NCBI GenBank assembly: GCA_958298945.1
Contig: OY282605.1
Coordinates: 10,315,811-10,379,810, forward strand
Source: Atherix ibis
Lineage: Eukaryota > Arthropoda > Insecta > Diptera > Athericidae
Length of the DNA stretch: 64,000 bases
Reading direction: 5' to 3'
Below are positions 33,684 to 45,339 of the stretch, one piece after another. Positions within the stretch are counted from its first letter, which is position 1, and the number at the start of each line of letters is the position of its first letter. Both the position numbers and the translations under genes were made by a program. The notes under the pieces were generated by a model. That model did not search any database and was not told the DNA's origin. It saw only the letters and a list, made by a program, of their open reading frames with translations.

Positions 33684-33799
33684 AAAACACGTGCAATCAA
33701 AGCAGCTGTCAAAAATTAACTGAACATTCAAAATGGCCGAAATTGTCGGCATAAGTGAGAAACATGAGTACCAACATAACGCCACAAAAATCCAAAATT
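33684..33799. repeat. solitary copy of a mariner arm
   Basis: This 116-bp block (AAAACACGTGCAATCAAAGC onward) matches 30670-30786, the right inverted arm of the palindromic mariner, with only a few differences. Neither mariner terminus nor coding sequence accompanies it. Confidence 0.88.
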
Positions 33800-34267
33800 T
33801 TCTAAATTCCTTCCAGTAATACTTGCTGTTCAAGTAAGAAAAAAATTATCCGATGACTATGGAGAAGATGTGTTAAGTAAGCGCCAGTGCCAAATCTGGT
33901 TTGAAAAATTTACGATGCGGCAATTTTGATCTCGAAGATGCATCACGTTCTTGAAGGTCAATTGAAGCTGATGAAGACACAAAAAAGGCATTAATGGATG
34001 CAAAATGGCGAATAACCACTTTTGAGATCGCTGTGAGATTAAATTTATCAAATACGGTCAATAGAAAAGGTTTTGTGTTCCAACAGCATAATGCGAAACC
34101 ACATACAAAAAATTTTATGAGCGTGGAATCATGCTACTACCAGAAAAATGGCAAAGGGTATTGGATCAGACTGGACATAATTTAATTGAATAAAATATTA
34201 ATTCACTATAAGAAAATCGTATTTAATTTTAAAAAAAAAAATGAAATTACTTTCCGAACAACTAAAT
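33800..34267 (+). pseudogene. mellifera-type mariner, 5'-truncated and internally deleted
   Basis: Reading AVQVRKKLSDDYGEDVLSKR and QCQIWFEKF at about 33830-33910, then the second helix-turn-helix (ALMDAKWRITTFEIAVRLNL) near 33985. It jumps directly to VNRKGFVFQQHNAKPHT near 34057, where the second catalytic aspartate is histidine-asparagine-like (QHN). It jumps again to FYERGIMLLPEKWQRVLDQ, and ends HNLIE at about 34188. The 3' terminus (about 34241-34265, GAAATTACTTTCCGAACAAC) matches the outer end of the mellifera mariner at 24583-27504. The 5' end is lost at the junction with the solitary arm. Confidence 0.82.
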
Positions 34268-36035
34268 TTTTGTCAATCGGATTTGTATCTCGTTGGCTCT
34301 CCAGGAAGTTTCAATTAAATCCGATTGTTTATTTTGTTAATGTCATCATTCTTTGCGGCTTAGATTGACTATCTGCAAAGCCAAATTATAACCTGAATTA
34401 TATCTGAATAAATTTACCAATTTTTGAAACTACTAATCGTAAAAACTTGTAAATAGTGAAGACAAAAACAAAAAAAAACAATAAAAAAATGTTTAAAACG
34501 CAAATAAACTTAATTTTTTTAAATTAAAAATATGCAAAAAAAAATCTAAAAACACGTTAAAAAACGACAAGAAACGTAAATAAATATTTTGTTATTATTA
34601 AATAGTTGGACTACAGCGCCATCTCAGGGATGGCTAGAGTAAAATTGGTAGTGCATAAACACTACACAAAAGAGGAGTCTAGGGGGAACATATAAACAAA
34701 TAGGGAACATCCTGTGGATAATTTTCTTCCTTAAAAATCTAACCTCAAATTAGTTTTAAATTTTGCAATAAAGTTTATTCCGAATTAAAGGGAAAAATAT
34801 AATTTATAGTTCTAATATAAAAAATTTAAGATTCTAACTTTCAAACTATCAAATATGGCGACAATAACGTTGACAGGATAAGAAAAGTAAATAATTTCTA
34901 ATAATTTCTGACCTCTTTTCCAAAGTAAGTGAGAGAGTACGAAATAATTTTAAACAAAAATTATTGTTTGGATTTTAAATTTGCTCCTTTTTTGCTTTAA
35001 TCCGTACTCGTTTGTATAATCAAAAACAAAAATGGCTTCTTATTTTTTACTGGATTCGTTTTCCTTGCAAGTTATTGCACCCTTCAACTTTTTGTTTACA
35101 CTTTTTTTTTTGTTTTTATTTTTATTTTATTTTATTTGAACTTATATAGAAATGGAAATGACAGAAAATTTAATTTATCAAGTGCCAAACTCTAATCCAA
35201 GAGGATAAACTTTCAAGATAAACATTTTCTACGATAGTGAATTGCGTTTCCTTTATCTGCTAGGAAAGTGTCGATGGATTTGCATTCAACTTGGTGGATT
35301 TTCTGGTATTATTAATGAATTGTACGTTTTTCCTCTTATAGTGAAGGTTTTTTTTGGTCTAATTTTTTTACTTCTTTTGATTGTTGCAACTTTTCTTTTA
35401 GGTGGTGAGGGGAGTATGCGTTTTTTGTGGATTTATATGTTTTTCTTAAATTTTGTTCACTGTTCAGTGAAAGATTTTTTATGTATTTTTGAAGAAATTA
35501 AAAGTCATTTTATTAATATTTCATAAAAAATATTATATATTATTACAAAGGACCTAATATAAATTTTTGTATGATGAGTTTCAAAAATCTTTGTTATTAA
35601 TTCGATCAAAATTTGTATATAAATAAGATGTTCACTGAAATAAGCTTTCAAAAACTATATTTTAGTTTTTTCTTATAGCTTTACCTTTAGTTTGAAGGAC
35701 CTATAACTCAAGCATGAGAAGTGCTTTTTCTAAAAGCTCCTCTCTACTTATTTTCTATTACACTTTTTTACGGAAACTGGTATAAAATGTGTACAGTAAA
35801 TTGCCAATTTGGAATAAAACTGGATAAAAAACTGTCGTATTTTTATTATAATTAATTAATATTAATCCTTTGATGCATTTGTACTATGCCATATATGCCA
35901 ATATCTGATCAGCGAGAGATCTTGCCAAAAATAGTACAATATATAATTTTAATCGATGTAACGTGACTCATTTAAAATTATATTCAGTAATATTCCATGG
36001 AATGACTCCTTAGACTTCCACAATATGCTGATCAC
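34268..36035. other. AT-rich stretch, no recognised gene
   Basis: A 94-codon plus frame at 35242-35526 is strongly hydrophobic in its middle, but its phenylalanine and leucine content follows from T-rich DNA. There is no homology or context to support a gene. Confidence 0.45.
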
Positions 36036-36039
36036 TTAA

Positions 36040-38130
36040 ATATTTCGTCCTTGTGTAATCGATACAATCTAAAAAGAGGGTCCCCAGCATACAAACCTTG
36101 TTAAAAGGAGTATAAAATACTGCGAGGTCGTAACTCTTGACATTGACCAACGGGAATAAGCCCTTTAACGTCACGGAAATCTTTTTTTTATGAATTTAAT
36201 GTATAATATAGTTCTCAGACTCTATAACCCAGATAATGCAGGATTAACCGCCTTCACCGATGACGTTGCAAAATATTTATTACCATCAAAATTGGCAACC
36301 ATGAAGTGATCTTGGGATTAACGCTAAGGTACCTACGGTTAATGATCAACTCAAGACTGAGATTTCTAAACTACCTATATGCCTTGGGGGAAAGGTAAAT
36401 GGCGTAACGGTGGCAACTAGAAAGACTAAATCAGTTTTGAAAAGAAAAAAAAACTTTTGTTAGCTACCCTGGAAAATCAGTTATATGCTGTACATATTTT
36501 TAAGGATCAGCTGAGTCCAACGCTCATAAAATAATCCCAATCTACCGTAAGAGTATATATTAAGGGTAGCATGCAAATATCAAATTGTGTCATACAAAAC
36601 AGTGTATGCTATAAATTGTGTATTACCGATCGAAATTCCGACGAACCAACGGTAGAGAAAGTACTGTTGGGGATCTCGGAGAAATGAGGTAGCTGCGTGT
36701 GATTTTTTAAGAGTTTGGTTTTTTGATTTTTTTTAAGTGTTTGGGTTTTTTTTTAAGCACATAAAAATTGCAAAGTGTATTAAATTTTTATTTGACTCGA
36801 TAAATCAATGCTTGAAATTTACTTTTTAAATGTTGTTTTATGTAAGCATTTTGTCCACGACAACGTTTTAAGTGACCCATGCAAGAGGTCTAATTTTGAA
36901 CCAATTTTTCGAGCATCTCGGATGGCTGTAAGTAACGCTGGTTTATCGGAATAGACGAGTGACTTCATGTAGCCTCATAAGAAATAGCCTAACGGCGTCA
37001 AATCGCACGATCTAGGCGGCCTGAAACGTGAGATAAATTGCTCAGCGAACCACATATCGACCAGATATAGTTCTTGAATTTTGGGCAAAAAAAAAAAGTT
37101 CGAATTCATCGAGTGATAGCAGACGCCTTAGACGATAACTTTACGGCCAGCGTCATTTTTAAAGGGAATGCTTCCATCGGCCCATAAACCCCACCAACGA
37201 GTACATTTTTCTGGTTGCAATGGCAGTTATTATTTTGCCTGTGGTTGTTCATCAGAGCAAATACGGACAATTTTGCTTAATCACATACCCATTCAACCAG
37301 AACTGAACGAAATTTTTTTGTAAATAAACGGATTTTGCTCATAGTCGAGCAACACAATCCCAATTGCTGTGAACGATGACGGTTGGAGAAATCACGATCT
37401 TCACTAATACTGGACGCTACGGCCGCAATATTTTCCTCTGTTCGCACTCTATGCACACAGGTTGGTGGTTTGATATCCAATTCCATAAAATTGCTGCAAA
37501 AATTTTGCCACTATATCTTGAATTGCTTGCTCAGTAGGTCGATTATGATGACCATTAAATTGTCGAAGTGTACCATACAAAACACATTTTTCACAGAGCA
37601 CGAATTTTAATAATAAAATTCAATATTTTCTAAGCCTTGTTCAGCTGTAAATCTTTCCATTTATGAAATGGTAATGCTTACTGAGCACTTTTGATTTTGA
37701 CATATGTCACGTGTTATGCATGATATGTCATAAATAAAAACATGAAAACCAACAGGAAAAAAATCCACCCGATATATGCAAAAAAAGCAAAGCAAACCAG
37801 GCAGTGGTGGCAGATCCATTGGGATGTTGATCCCAAATGGATGATTAACTTATCGTGTGATCCTCATGGTAGATCACGTGAGGTGAGCTAACATAAGTTG
37901 TTATTGTTGGTGGGATATAACTACGCACAGGCCCAATGTTCACTTGTTATGACGAGGTGGTGGATAGTGCAGAACACGTTTTCCTATACTACTCTTAGGG
38001 AGGTAGTTGAGCAACAGAAATGTTGCAATTAGCTTCTGACACCTGAAACCATCGTGGCCCTGATATTTGGCTCACAGAAAATTTATTATTCTGTCGTTTT
38101 TTCGTTTATCGGAACGGTATCGAAATCTGA
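36040..38130 (+). pseudogene. R1-clade relic, interrupted by a DDE_3 element
   Basis: Near 36115 the plus strand reads KYCEVVTLDID, matching the R1-clade KYCLIVTxDI box before the first catalytic aspartate. Near 36225 NAGLTAFTDDVAKYL matches the FADD active-site box. After about 1.1 kb of other sequence, about 37945-38000 gives YDEVVDSAEHVFLYYS, the end of the C-terminal zinc knuckle, followed by a degraded tail to about 38120. The two parts keep the parent order and strand. The element is much older than the copies at 11611 and 58900, with stops throughout. Confidence 0.7.
36800..37700 (-). pseudogene. DDE_3-type transposase, decayed (copy 3)
   Basis: Minus-strand 37486 to 37370 reads CVHRVRTEENIAAVASSISE, then NRHRSQQLGLCCSTMSKI, the DNA-binding part of the family. 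About 37030-36860 reads CDLTPLGYFL, GYMKSLVYSDKPALLTAIRE and KTLSWTKCLHKTTF. The former contains the final catalytic-acid region as seen in this family (CDLTPLDYFLWGY). The middle is poorly preserved. It sits inside an R1-clade relic and runs opposite to it. Confidence 0.72.
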
Positions 38131-39855
38131 CCAAGTAACGTGATTTTTATAAGTTAAAGTCTTTCGATAAATTCTACCTTATAATTAATGGCAAACAAAA
38201 AATCACCAACTATGGTATGCATGAATAATTGCTAAAAACACGACATTATCTAAACTCAGGACAAACTAAAATATTTTCCAAAAAATATTTCTCACTTTTT
38301 GCTGCATATTGAATATTTAAGGCAGTTGCAAGAGAAAAACCTCTTCCCTTTAAAATTTAATTTATTTACAAAAATATATTCAAAAAAAAAGCAAATTTTT
38401 AATAGGGAAAAAAATTATGAATATTCTCTTATTTACATTTTACAATAATAGAAGTAAAAGCTTGATAATGATAATTTTCAACAAAAAAAAGTCCTAAACA
38501 TGTCAGGTGTTTAAAATTGTTTAAAAAAAAATCTCAGCACATATGATATCAGTTGGATTTCTAAATAAATTTCTACAATTACACCTTGAGAGCTTTTATA
38601 GCAGTTGGAATTTGAAATTGAAAAATTCATGACTGTACGGCAAAGTTTAGATTTTCATTAAAATAAATTTGCATAAAATATATACAAATGCAAAGAACGA
38701 TACTCTAAATAATCATGTGTGTATAAAGATTTGCCTTTTTCGTGTTCAAGCAATTTAAATTCAAGAAACAAACGGATTGAGGTGTCAAAAAAAAAATTTA
38801 AAAAAAGCGCTTATTCATTATCAACTGTAAAATTTTCAAAATATTTAACAAAATCTACAAGAAATTTTTCCAACATAAACAAAACTTTTTCGGTGATGTA
38901 CTGTCGTTATTTATTTAATTAATAACTTTTTGAGGTATTCCAAGTTCGAAACAGAAATTCTATTTGGAACTCTCTTGAGAAATTTGCAGAAAATTTAAGC
39001 ACATATTGTAAAGAGGTAATGGATAATATTATATATTCCAGAAAGCGCATATGTTACAAACATAATTAACAAATTTCATGTTTCGTATGAATTCCTGACA
39101 ATTCCCGAGGGCTGCGTATACCTTTCCTTACCTGATAAATTGATACCGCCATACAGGTGTGAGACGGCTATACGATCCCCCATTGCGGAATCTACTAAAT
39201 TGTTCGAAAATTAAATTCTCATTTTCAATATTTATACCTATCGGTACTACCATATACGAATACACTCTCTAGGCCCCTACTGTGGAGACTGGCCACCGTC
39301 TGAGTTGTTGATTATTTATGCACATACATACTTATTACTCGCCACCAAATGACACCGTTCCATCCCGAATATATGGTTTTATATTATTCAAAATTTAAAT
39401 GATTTATCAATTTAATTATAATTCTACCGTGTATTTAATCATTTTATAGAATCCGAACCAAAAATACGACTATACAAGCGGATATGTAGAAATATTTTCG
39501 ATATAGTCAATTTTATTCTGTAATTGTTTTCAGTTTGGTTAATAAATTTTATTTGATGATTTTAACTGATTTCATTAATTTTATATATGATATTATTGTA
39601 TAAATTGAATTTGTTTAAATGCAATTATATTAGATGTAAATTAATTTTGAAAATATTTAATTTAAAATAATTTCCTTTTGTAGATATTCGAAAATTTTAG
39701 CAACAACCGATTTTTAGTAGAAAACTTTATTAATCAAATATAAAATTGCAATAATTAGAATAGACATTGGAGAAATTTATAATAATTAAAATGAATACAG
39801 AATAAGTAAATGCAAGTTGAAGGAATTTTTATTGGGATCCACTACAATTCACGAT
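38131..39855. other. AT-rich stretch, no recognised gene
   Basis: No motif-bearing frames. A short, less AT-rich patch at 39100-39310 has no features I can name. Confidence 0.45.
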
Positions 39856-39860
39856 GAAAA

Positions 39861-40694
39861 AACTGGCAGTACTGAGAACGATCTGTCAGTACTGAGTGTA
39901 ATGTGGCAGTACTGGGAGCGATCTGTCAATACTGAGAGTAATGTGGCAATACTAAGTGTGATTTGTTCGTACTGAGAGCTATATGGCAGTACTGAGAGCA
40001 ATCTGTCAGTACTGAGAGTAATGTGGCAGTACTAAATGTGATATGTTCGTACTGAAAGCAATTTGTCAGTACTGAGAGTGATATGGAAGCACTGAGAGTG
40101 ATATGGAAGCACTGAGAGCGATCTGACAGTACTTGGGGCGATATGGCAGCACTGATAGTAATCTGGAGGTACTTGAGATGATATGGCGGTACTCAGAGTT
40201 ATCTGTCAGTACTGAAGGAGATATGGCAGCACTAAGAGTGATCTGGCAGTACTGAGACTGATATGGCAATACTGAGACCGATCTGTCAGTACCGAGAGTA
40301 ATGTGGCAGTATTAAGTGTGAGCTGTTCGTACTGAAAGCAATATGGCAGTACTGAAAGTAATCTGTCAGCACTGAGAGCGATCTGGCTGTATTTGGAGCG
40401 ATATGGCAGCACTAAGAGTAATCTGGAAGTACTTGGAGCGATATTGTAGCACTGATAGCGATCTGGCAGTACTTGAGGCGATATGGCGGTACTCAGAGTG
40501 ATCTGTCAGTACTGAGAGTGATATGGAAGCACTGAGAGTGGTCTGTCAGTACTGAGAGCAATATGGCAGCACTGAGAGTGATCTTCAGTACTGAGAGTGA
40601 TATGGAAGTACTGAGAGCGATCTGGCTGTATTTGGAGCGATATGGCAGCACTGATAGCGATATGGCAGCACTGAGACCGATCTAGCAGCACTAC
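39861..40694. repeat. minisatellite of a 20-bp unit with 300-bp higher-order period
   Basis: About 42 tandem units follow the pattern GAGAGYRATMTGKCAGTACT. Units differ by a few bases, and AGTACT or AGCACT is the most constant part. A block containing ATATGGCGGTACTCAGAGT occurs at 40181 and again at 40481, exactly 300 bp or 15 units apart, with its neighbours in the same order. A second block (ATCTGGCTGTATTTGGAGCG) recurs at 40381 and 40620, one base short of 240. One unit lacks a base near 40585. The array is GC-richer than its surroundings. Open frames of about 60-70 codons within it are products of the repeat. Confidence 0.96.
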
Positions 40695-40699
40695 GGACT

Positions 40700-41365
40700 A
40701 TTTGGCTTAATTTTTTCTTATATTTCTTACGTTTTTTTAAAAATATTGCCGTGGTTAGCAAATATTTGATAAAGGATGAAGCCAGCATCAATATTTAAAA
40801 TGGGAGATAACTTAAATAAATATAGGAATGAATAAATATTACAAAGAATGGCAGAAAGTAATCAGACTGGTTTTCCTCCTAGACGCAATCCTATAGAGCG
40901 TGATAAGTGAAGTTGTATTTTTCTAGTAAACATGGAACGTGAAAAGAGGTGCCACTGACTTTATGGTCAATTTATATTATTCTCTTTATGCATAGCTGTA
41001 AATGAAAGGTTAATGACCTTACCAAAAGCACATGTTTTTGGGTAACTTAAGGTTAATGCGAACATTCCTTATTAAAAGCATAAGTTTTATGCTCTAAATG
41101 TTTTAGAGAGGCAAGAACCTCGCTAAGTGACTTCCCTAATACCGAAAACTGATGAAAATATGAAACTTGCCAGATCGGAACCACAATTTACATTGGAGCT
41201 GATAAGTGAGTCCCTGAAAGGCTCAGAAAAAAGCCTTCAATTTTGAAAACTGTTGAAAATATGCAACTGTTGGAGGCGTTATATAAGGTCTGATGATTTA
41301 GGATAAACTGTTAATTAAGTTTTTTTTATAAAAAAGTCATTTAAAAGGTTTTTTACAATTGATCA
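40700..41365. other. spacer, nothing seen
   Basis: Mixed AT-rich sequence with no recognisable frame, repeat or element end. Confidence 0.45.
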
Positions 41366-41369
41366 GACA

Positions 41370-41660
41370 TTGCCCCTGTTACACGGTGATTTCCATCAAT
41401 AAGTTTTTGATAGCAGAAGGGAATAATATCATTCTGCTACCCTCTGATCTTAGTCCTTGTGACTATGTTTTATTGTTATCCAAGATCAAAAACCACTTGA
41501 AAGTGGTATGATCGATAATATCCGAAGGAATGTAACTAAGGAGTTGAAAGCGATTCCAGTTTAAGCTTTATAGAACTTTAAGGAAGTTTTAGAAATAATG
41601 CCTCCGCCAAGAAAATAACTTTAAAGTGGAATAATATTCGTTTATAAAAGTTGAATAAAA
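41370..41660 (+). pseudogene. mariner transposase C-terminal relic
   Basis: Near 41375 the strand reads CYTVISINKFLIAEGNNI, corresponding to the DNAPCHTA region after the second catalytic aspartate. It continues IILLPSDLSPCDYVLL, which keeps the third aspartate, and SKIKNHLKV. One frame over comes IDNIRRNVTKELKAIPV, then a degraded end at about 41650. The intervening PYSPD motif is shortened. The element ends were not found. It is not the same lineage as the irritans, mauritiana or mellifera copies. Confidence 0.7.
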
Positions 41661-43655
41661 GTGTTGCCAGAAAACTATTAGTTGATACTCTTTAACCAGG
41701 CAAAATTTACCCAAAATGTTGTCGTATTGCCTGAATTTTTTTTTGTAACAAATAAATTAGAAAAAAATCGATAACCATTCAATGTCCTTTAATTGTAATC
41801 TCAATAAGAAATTCACATGAATACGACTAAAAATAACAAAATAAAGTGAAAGTTTTTAAATAGTTGTCCGGCAGTGGGTTTTTTTATTTTTTATAAAAAA
41901 TTCTACAAATAAAAAAGCTTTTTTTTAAACAATATTTTTAGGAGACCAAAGGTTAAAACAAAAATTAATCAAGTTTGGTTATTATAAACTAAAAATAAAT
42001 ATTCAGCAGGTTTAAATAATTTTCACCTATTTATTCTCGAAAAAAAATTAAAAACTTTTATAAAATGCATCACTAAGATATTTGTTTCCTTAAGCAAAAA
42101 TAGATTTTCTTTACGAATAATTTAAACTGAAAAAATAATTAAGTAAAGAATCGATAAAATTTTTCAACATCCTTATGATAATTATCTGATATTCATTAGA
42201 AAACGTACAATTTATTTTCATTAAGAAATATTAAATAATCCTTTTTAAAGTTGATAAGAAGGGTCAACCTTAATAAAAATCAATAAAATTAATTTATTTA
42301 TTGTAGTTAAAGGAAAGTACTGTCTACTCTCGTTTAACCTATAATAAATACGATAAATTGGCAAAATTATCCTTATTTACTGTGCGTGAAATTCATTAGC
42401 TGATGAGGTTTGTGGGAATATGTATCAACCCTACAACGATCCCTTAAAAGACACAGAAAAGACGAAGGACGAAAGAAAATTAATTTTCACCTCACGTCTT
42501 ACCTTGGATGACAGATGTGCTCGGTGATTAAACCACAAATTGCCCTCTCATGTATGTACAAGTTGTTCGGTTCCCGATGAGGGTTTTGAATAAATTTCAT
42601 TAAAGTGACAGATCATGGCTGTAACATAACGAAACAGAGTGTCGGAATAATTGATTGTTTTCTGGAAAATCAACCAATTCTGTTAGTTGAAAACTTTCAC
42701 TAACACGAATATTAATTATATTTACAATATTTTCCAAAGCTTTTAATCGATAAAGATCGTTCTCGAAATATTTCCAATTATTTTATTTACTTTTAATCAA
42801 AACATTATTACACCAGCAAAACTCTAAGTCCACACAATTCCAATTTAAAAAGAAAAAATATTTTCCAATAGAAATTTCTTAATCAAATTTAAATAAATTA
42901 TTCTGGAAAATTCTAGAATTTCAAATTTCTTCCATTTATTATTAAAACTTGCCTAAAGTTCTGATAATGATAATACATACAATATTATCGTAAATTTCTC
43001 GTAAATACTTCAACTTCATTCTTGTATGAAGATAAAATGTCTCAATTAAATATGAGATGTTCTAGTGTAACATAACTTTACCATCTAAACTTTCCATATT
43101 TCCGTTTAATATCTCGAAAACTTCTAAAAACTATTTTATTTACTTCGAAACACGAAAATATCTATATTCCAAAACTGCATAGTAATTTTCCCTTCAAAAC
43201 TTTTCCCCAATAAATTTATTGCAACAATTTCACCTATGGCTACGCAAATTTAGCATATTAAGTTCCAATTTAGTACATTGTATTATCTTTTAAGTGCTAA
43301 TTTTAATTTAATCTAAATACAGAAAATCATATTTGTATATTGTGTCAGTTTTATCGTAAAATTTACTGTCGAGGGAATTTTATAATTCATTGACAAGTGA
43401 GAATATTCTTTTTTTTCTGGGATAACTAAAAATATAAATTTTCAAAAGTCAACTTTTCATATTTCTTATTGAAAATTACAATATTTTACGGAAAAATGTC
43501 AAAAATGTATTGTCGATGGCCGCACAACATTCGTCGGCAATGGGCGGGCTTATCACCATGAAGGGGATGCTCTCCATCGTCGTGTGTCAACTTTTTTTTG
43601 ATATATTGTAGTAAGGTGGAAATCATCAAAAGACAAAGTGTGGCACTTTAATCCA
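41661..43655. other. AT-rich stretch, no recognised gene
   Basis: About 2 kb of AT-rich DNA with no motif. The sequence around 43500-43600 is GC-richer but gives no recognisable protein. Confidence 0.45.
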
Positions 43656-43658
43656 TTA

Positions 43659-43737
43659 AAATCCCATTACTTGGTCATATTTATATGTGATGCCTTCTGG
43701 CCGTCTCACATATAAATATGACCAAGTAAGGGGATTT
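43659..43737. repeat. 32-bp inverted repeat, 15-nt loop
   Basis: Arms at 43659-43690 and 43706-43737 match at 31 of 32 positions (left arm starts AAATCCCATTACTTGGTCAT). It lies at the 3' edge of the R1-clade relic that follows on the minus strand. Confidence 0.92.
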
Positions 43738-43759
43738 AGAGAAAAATCTACTAAGCCGT

Positions 43760-45130
43760 CCTCGAACTACATTCTCCGGGGTAAGGAGCCCGCCGGCACC
43801 TTTCTGTGCCTCTTATCTTTTCGCATTGAATCGGGTCCCATAAAACAACATATCTTCCAAGCGCTTCACCATCCCCTCATTGGAAGGGTACATTATGCTA
43901 GAATTCCATTTAAAGCGGTATTGGTAAGTCCGACAACATCCATGTCCCGTCAAAAATTGGGATAGGTAGTACGAAAAATCACCATATTGTCGATTCATCC
44001 GAGATAAGATGGTGAGTCCATCTGCCATCGGGACATTATCCCAACAATTTTAAGACGCTTAGACAACACAAATAGCCTCGCATAACACTGTTCGGAATGC
44101 GCAGTTAACCCTCAATATGCTATTATGGTAGAGTGAGCCAACTCTACGTATGCAGGTTGCTCTAATAAATCCATCCACCCAAATTGGTGCAGCATATATC
44201 AAGATCGACCGGTCTCGGTTCCCAATAGGGTCCTTCTACTCTGCCCGATCTCCCCAAGGTTCGGCATGAAGTACACCAGTGCCGTCTTTATCCCCGCAGC
44301 CCTCCCACCAACGTATAATAGGTGTTCCTCAAACCGCAGCCTCGCATCAATAATTAATCGTAGGTATTTTACAGACGGTTCCGAGATTTCCTCAAGTTCA
44401 CCAATCCTACTAGAGATACTGTTTCTACTCTTTCTGTTCGTGATAAGAACATCATCTGTCTTATGGTCCGGAAGCCGAAGACTAACTGCCACGAACCCAT
44501 TTCGAACTGAACCGACAATATCTTCTACCTCGTCCACATATTTTGCCACTACGACCACAGTAGCATCGTCAGCGAGTGCGATGAATCTCACCTCCTCTGG
44601 AATATGGAGCCTGAGAATACCACCATATATCACATTCTACAACAGAAGGCGCAGAACCGGGAACACCCATATAATCAAGAGCATCAAGCATACAATTCCA
44701 TCTAGCCGAGTTGAAGACATTCTTCACATTAAAGGTTATAATAGCGCAGTACTTTATGAAGCCTCTTCTCGACATTTTGCCCTCGATAGCTTTACGCGCT
44801 GTACCATGAACAAATCAATAGCATCCAAAGAGAACCCTGTCTTCCTGTACCCAAATTGGGCTTCATATAAGCCACTCTTCCCCTCGGTGCATTCCTAGAA
44901 TCAATTACATAGATTTTTAATTAAAAAAAGGCTACCTTACCTTTGGTAGTACCATAAGCTGTTGCCTCTTCCAAAGTAGCAGAAAAATTCTCTCACTTAA
45001 ACAGGTGTCAAATACCTCCAAAAATAAATTTGGATGCTTTTAGTGCAACAGAGGGTATGGCGTCGGGTACAAATTCCTTTTTATCACCGATTTTTCTACA
45101 TGCCAAGATGAATTTGTTCTGGATAATTTG
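43760..45130 (-). pseudogene. R1-clade relic, reverse transcriptase to C-terminal region
   Basis: Read from high to low coordinates: VPDAIPSVALKASKFIF near 45070; a degraded FRKGR box (RKTGFSLDAIDLF) near 44835; IITFNVKNVFNSARWNCMLD with the first catalytic aspartate replaced by asparagine near 44735; IALADDATVVVVAKYVDEVE near 44575 with the FADD box as LADD; YLRLIIDARLRFEEHL near 44390; and ILIYAAPIWVDGFIRATCIR near 44190. YYLSQFLTGHGCCRTYQYRF follows near 43955. The VPQG box lies in a damaged stretch near 44640. Frameshifts and stops are common, and divergence from the young copies is large. Confidence 0.82.
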
Positions 45131-45339
45131 TGGGACCTAATCGCTGACAGGCTTCGACCTACCTTTCAATGTAGTCACTGTTTGGTGAAGGAATAAGCAA
45201 GTCGGTGACAATACCCCTCAAGCTCTTCACAGCTATCTGATACGGCCTACTCCATAGGTTGTTGTCAACTTCGATGTATAGTTTCCTCCAGCTTCAACTT
45301 CGGCGCATGGTTCCCTCTAGAGTCTTCTCACCTGTTCAC

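Noticed and set aside
35242..35526. 94-codon hydrophobic frame as a membrane protein
   Set aside because: Hydrophobicity follows from T-rich DNA giving F, L and I codons. There is no homology, splice context or neighbour to support it.
39861..40694. CRISPR-like array or coding repeats in the 20-bp minisatellite
   Set aside because: Units are contiguous with no spacers, and the sequence context is eukaryotic. The 60-70 codon frames inside it arise because a 20-bp period reads as a 20-residue protein repeat; no start context or composition supports translation.
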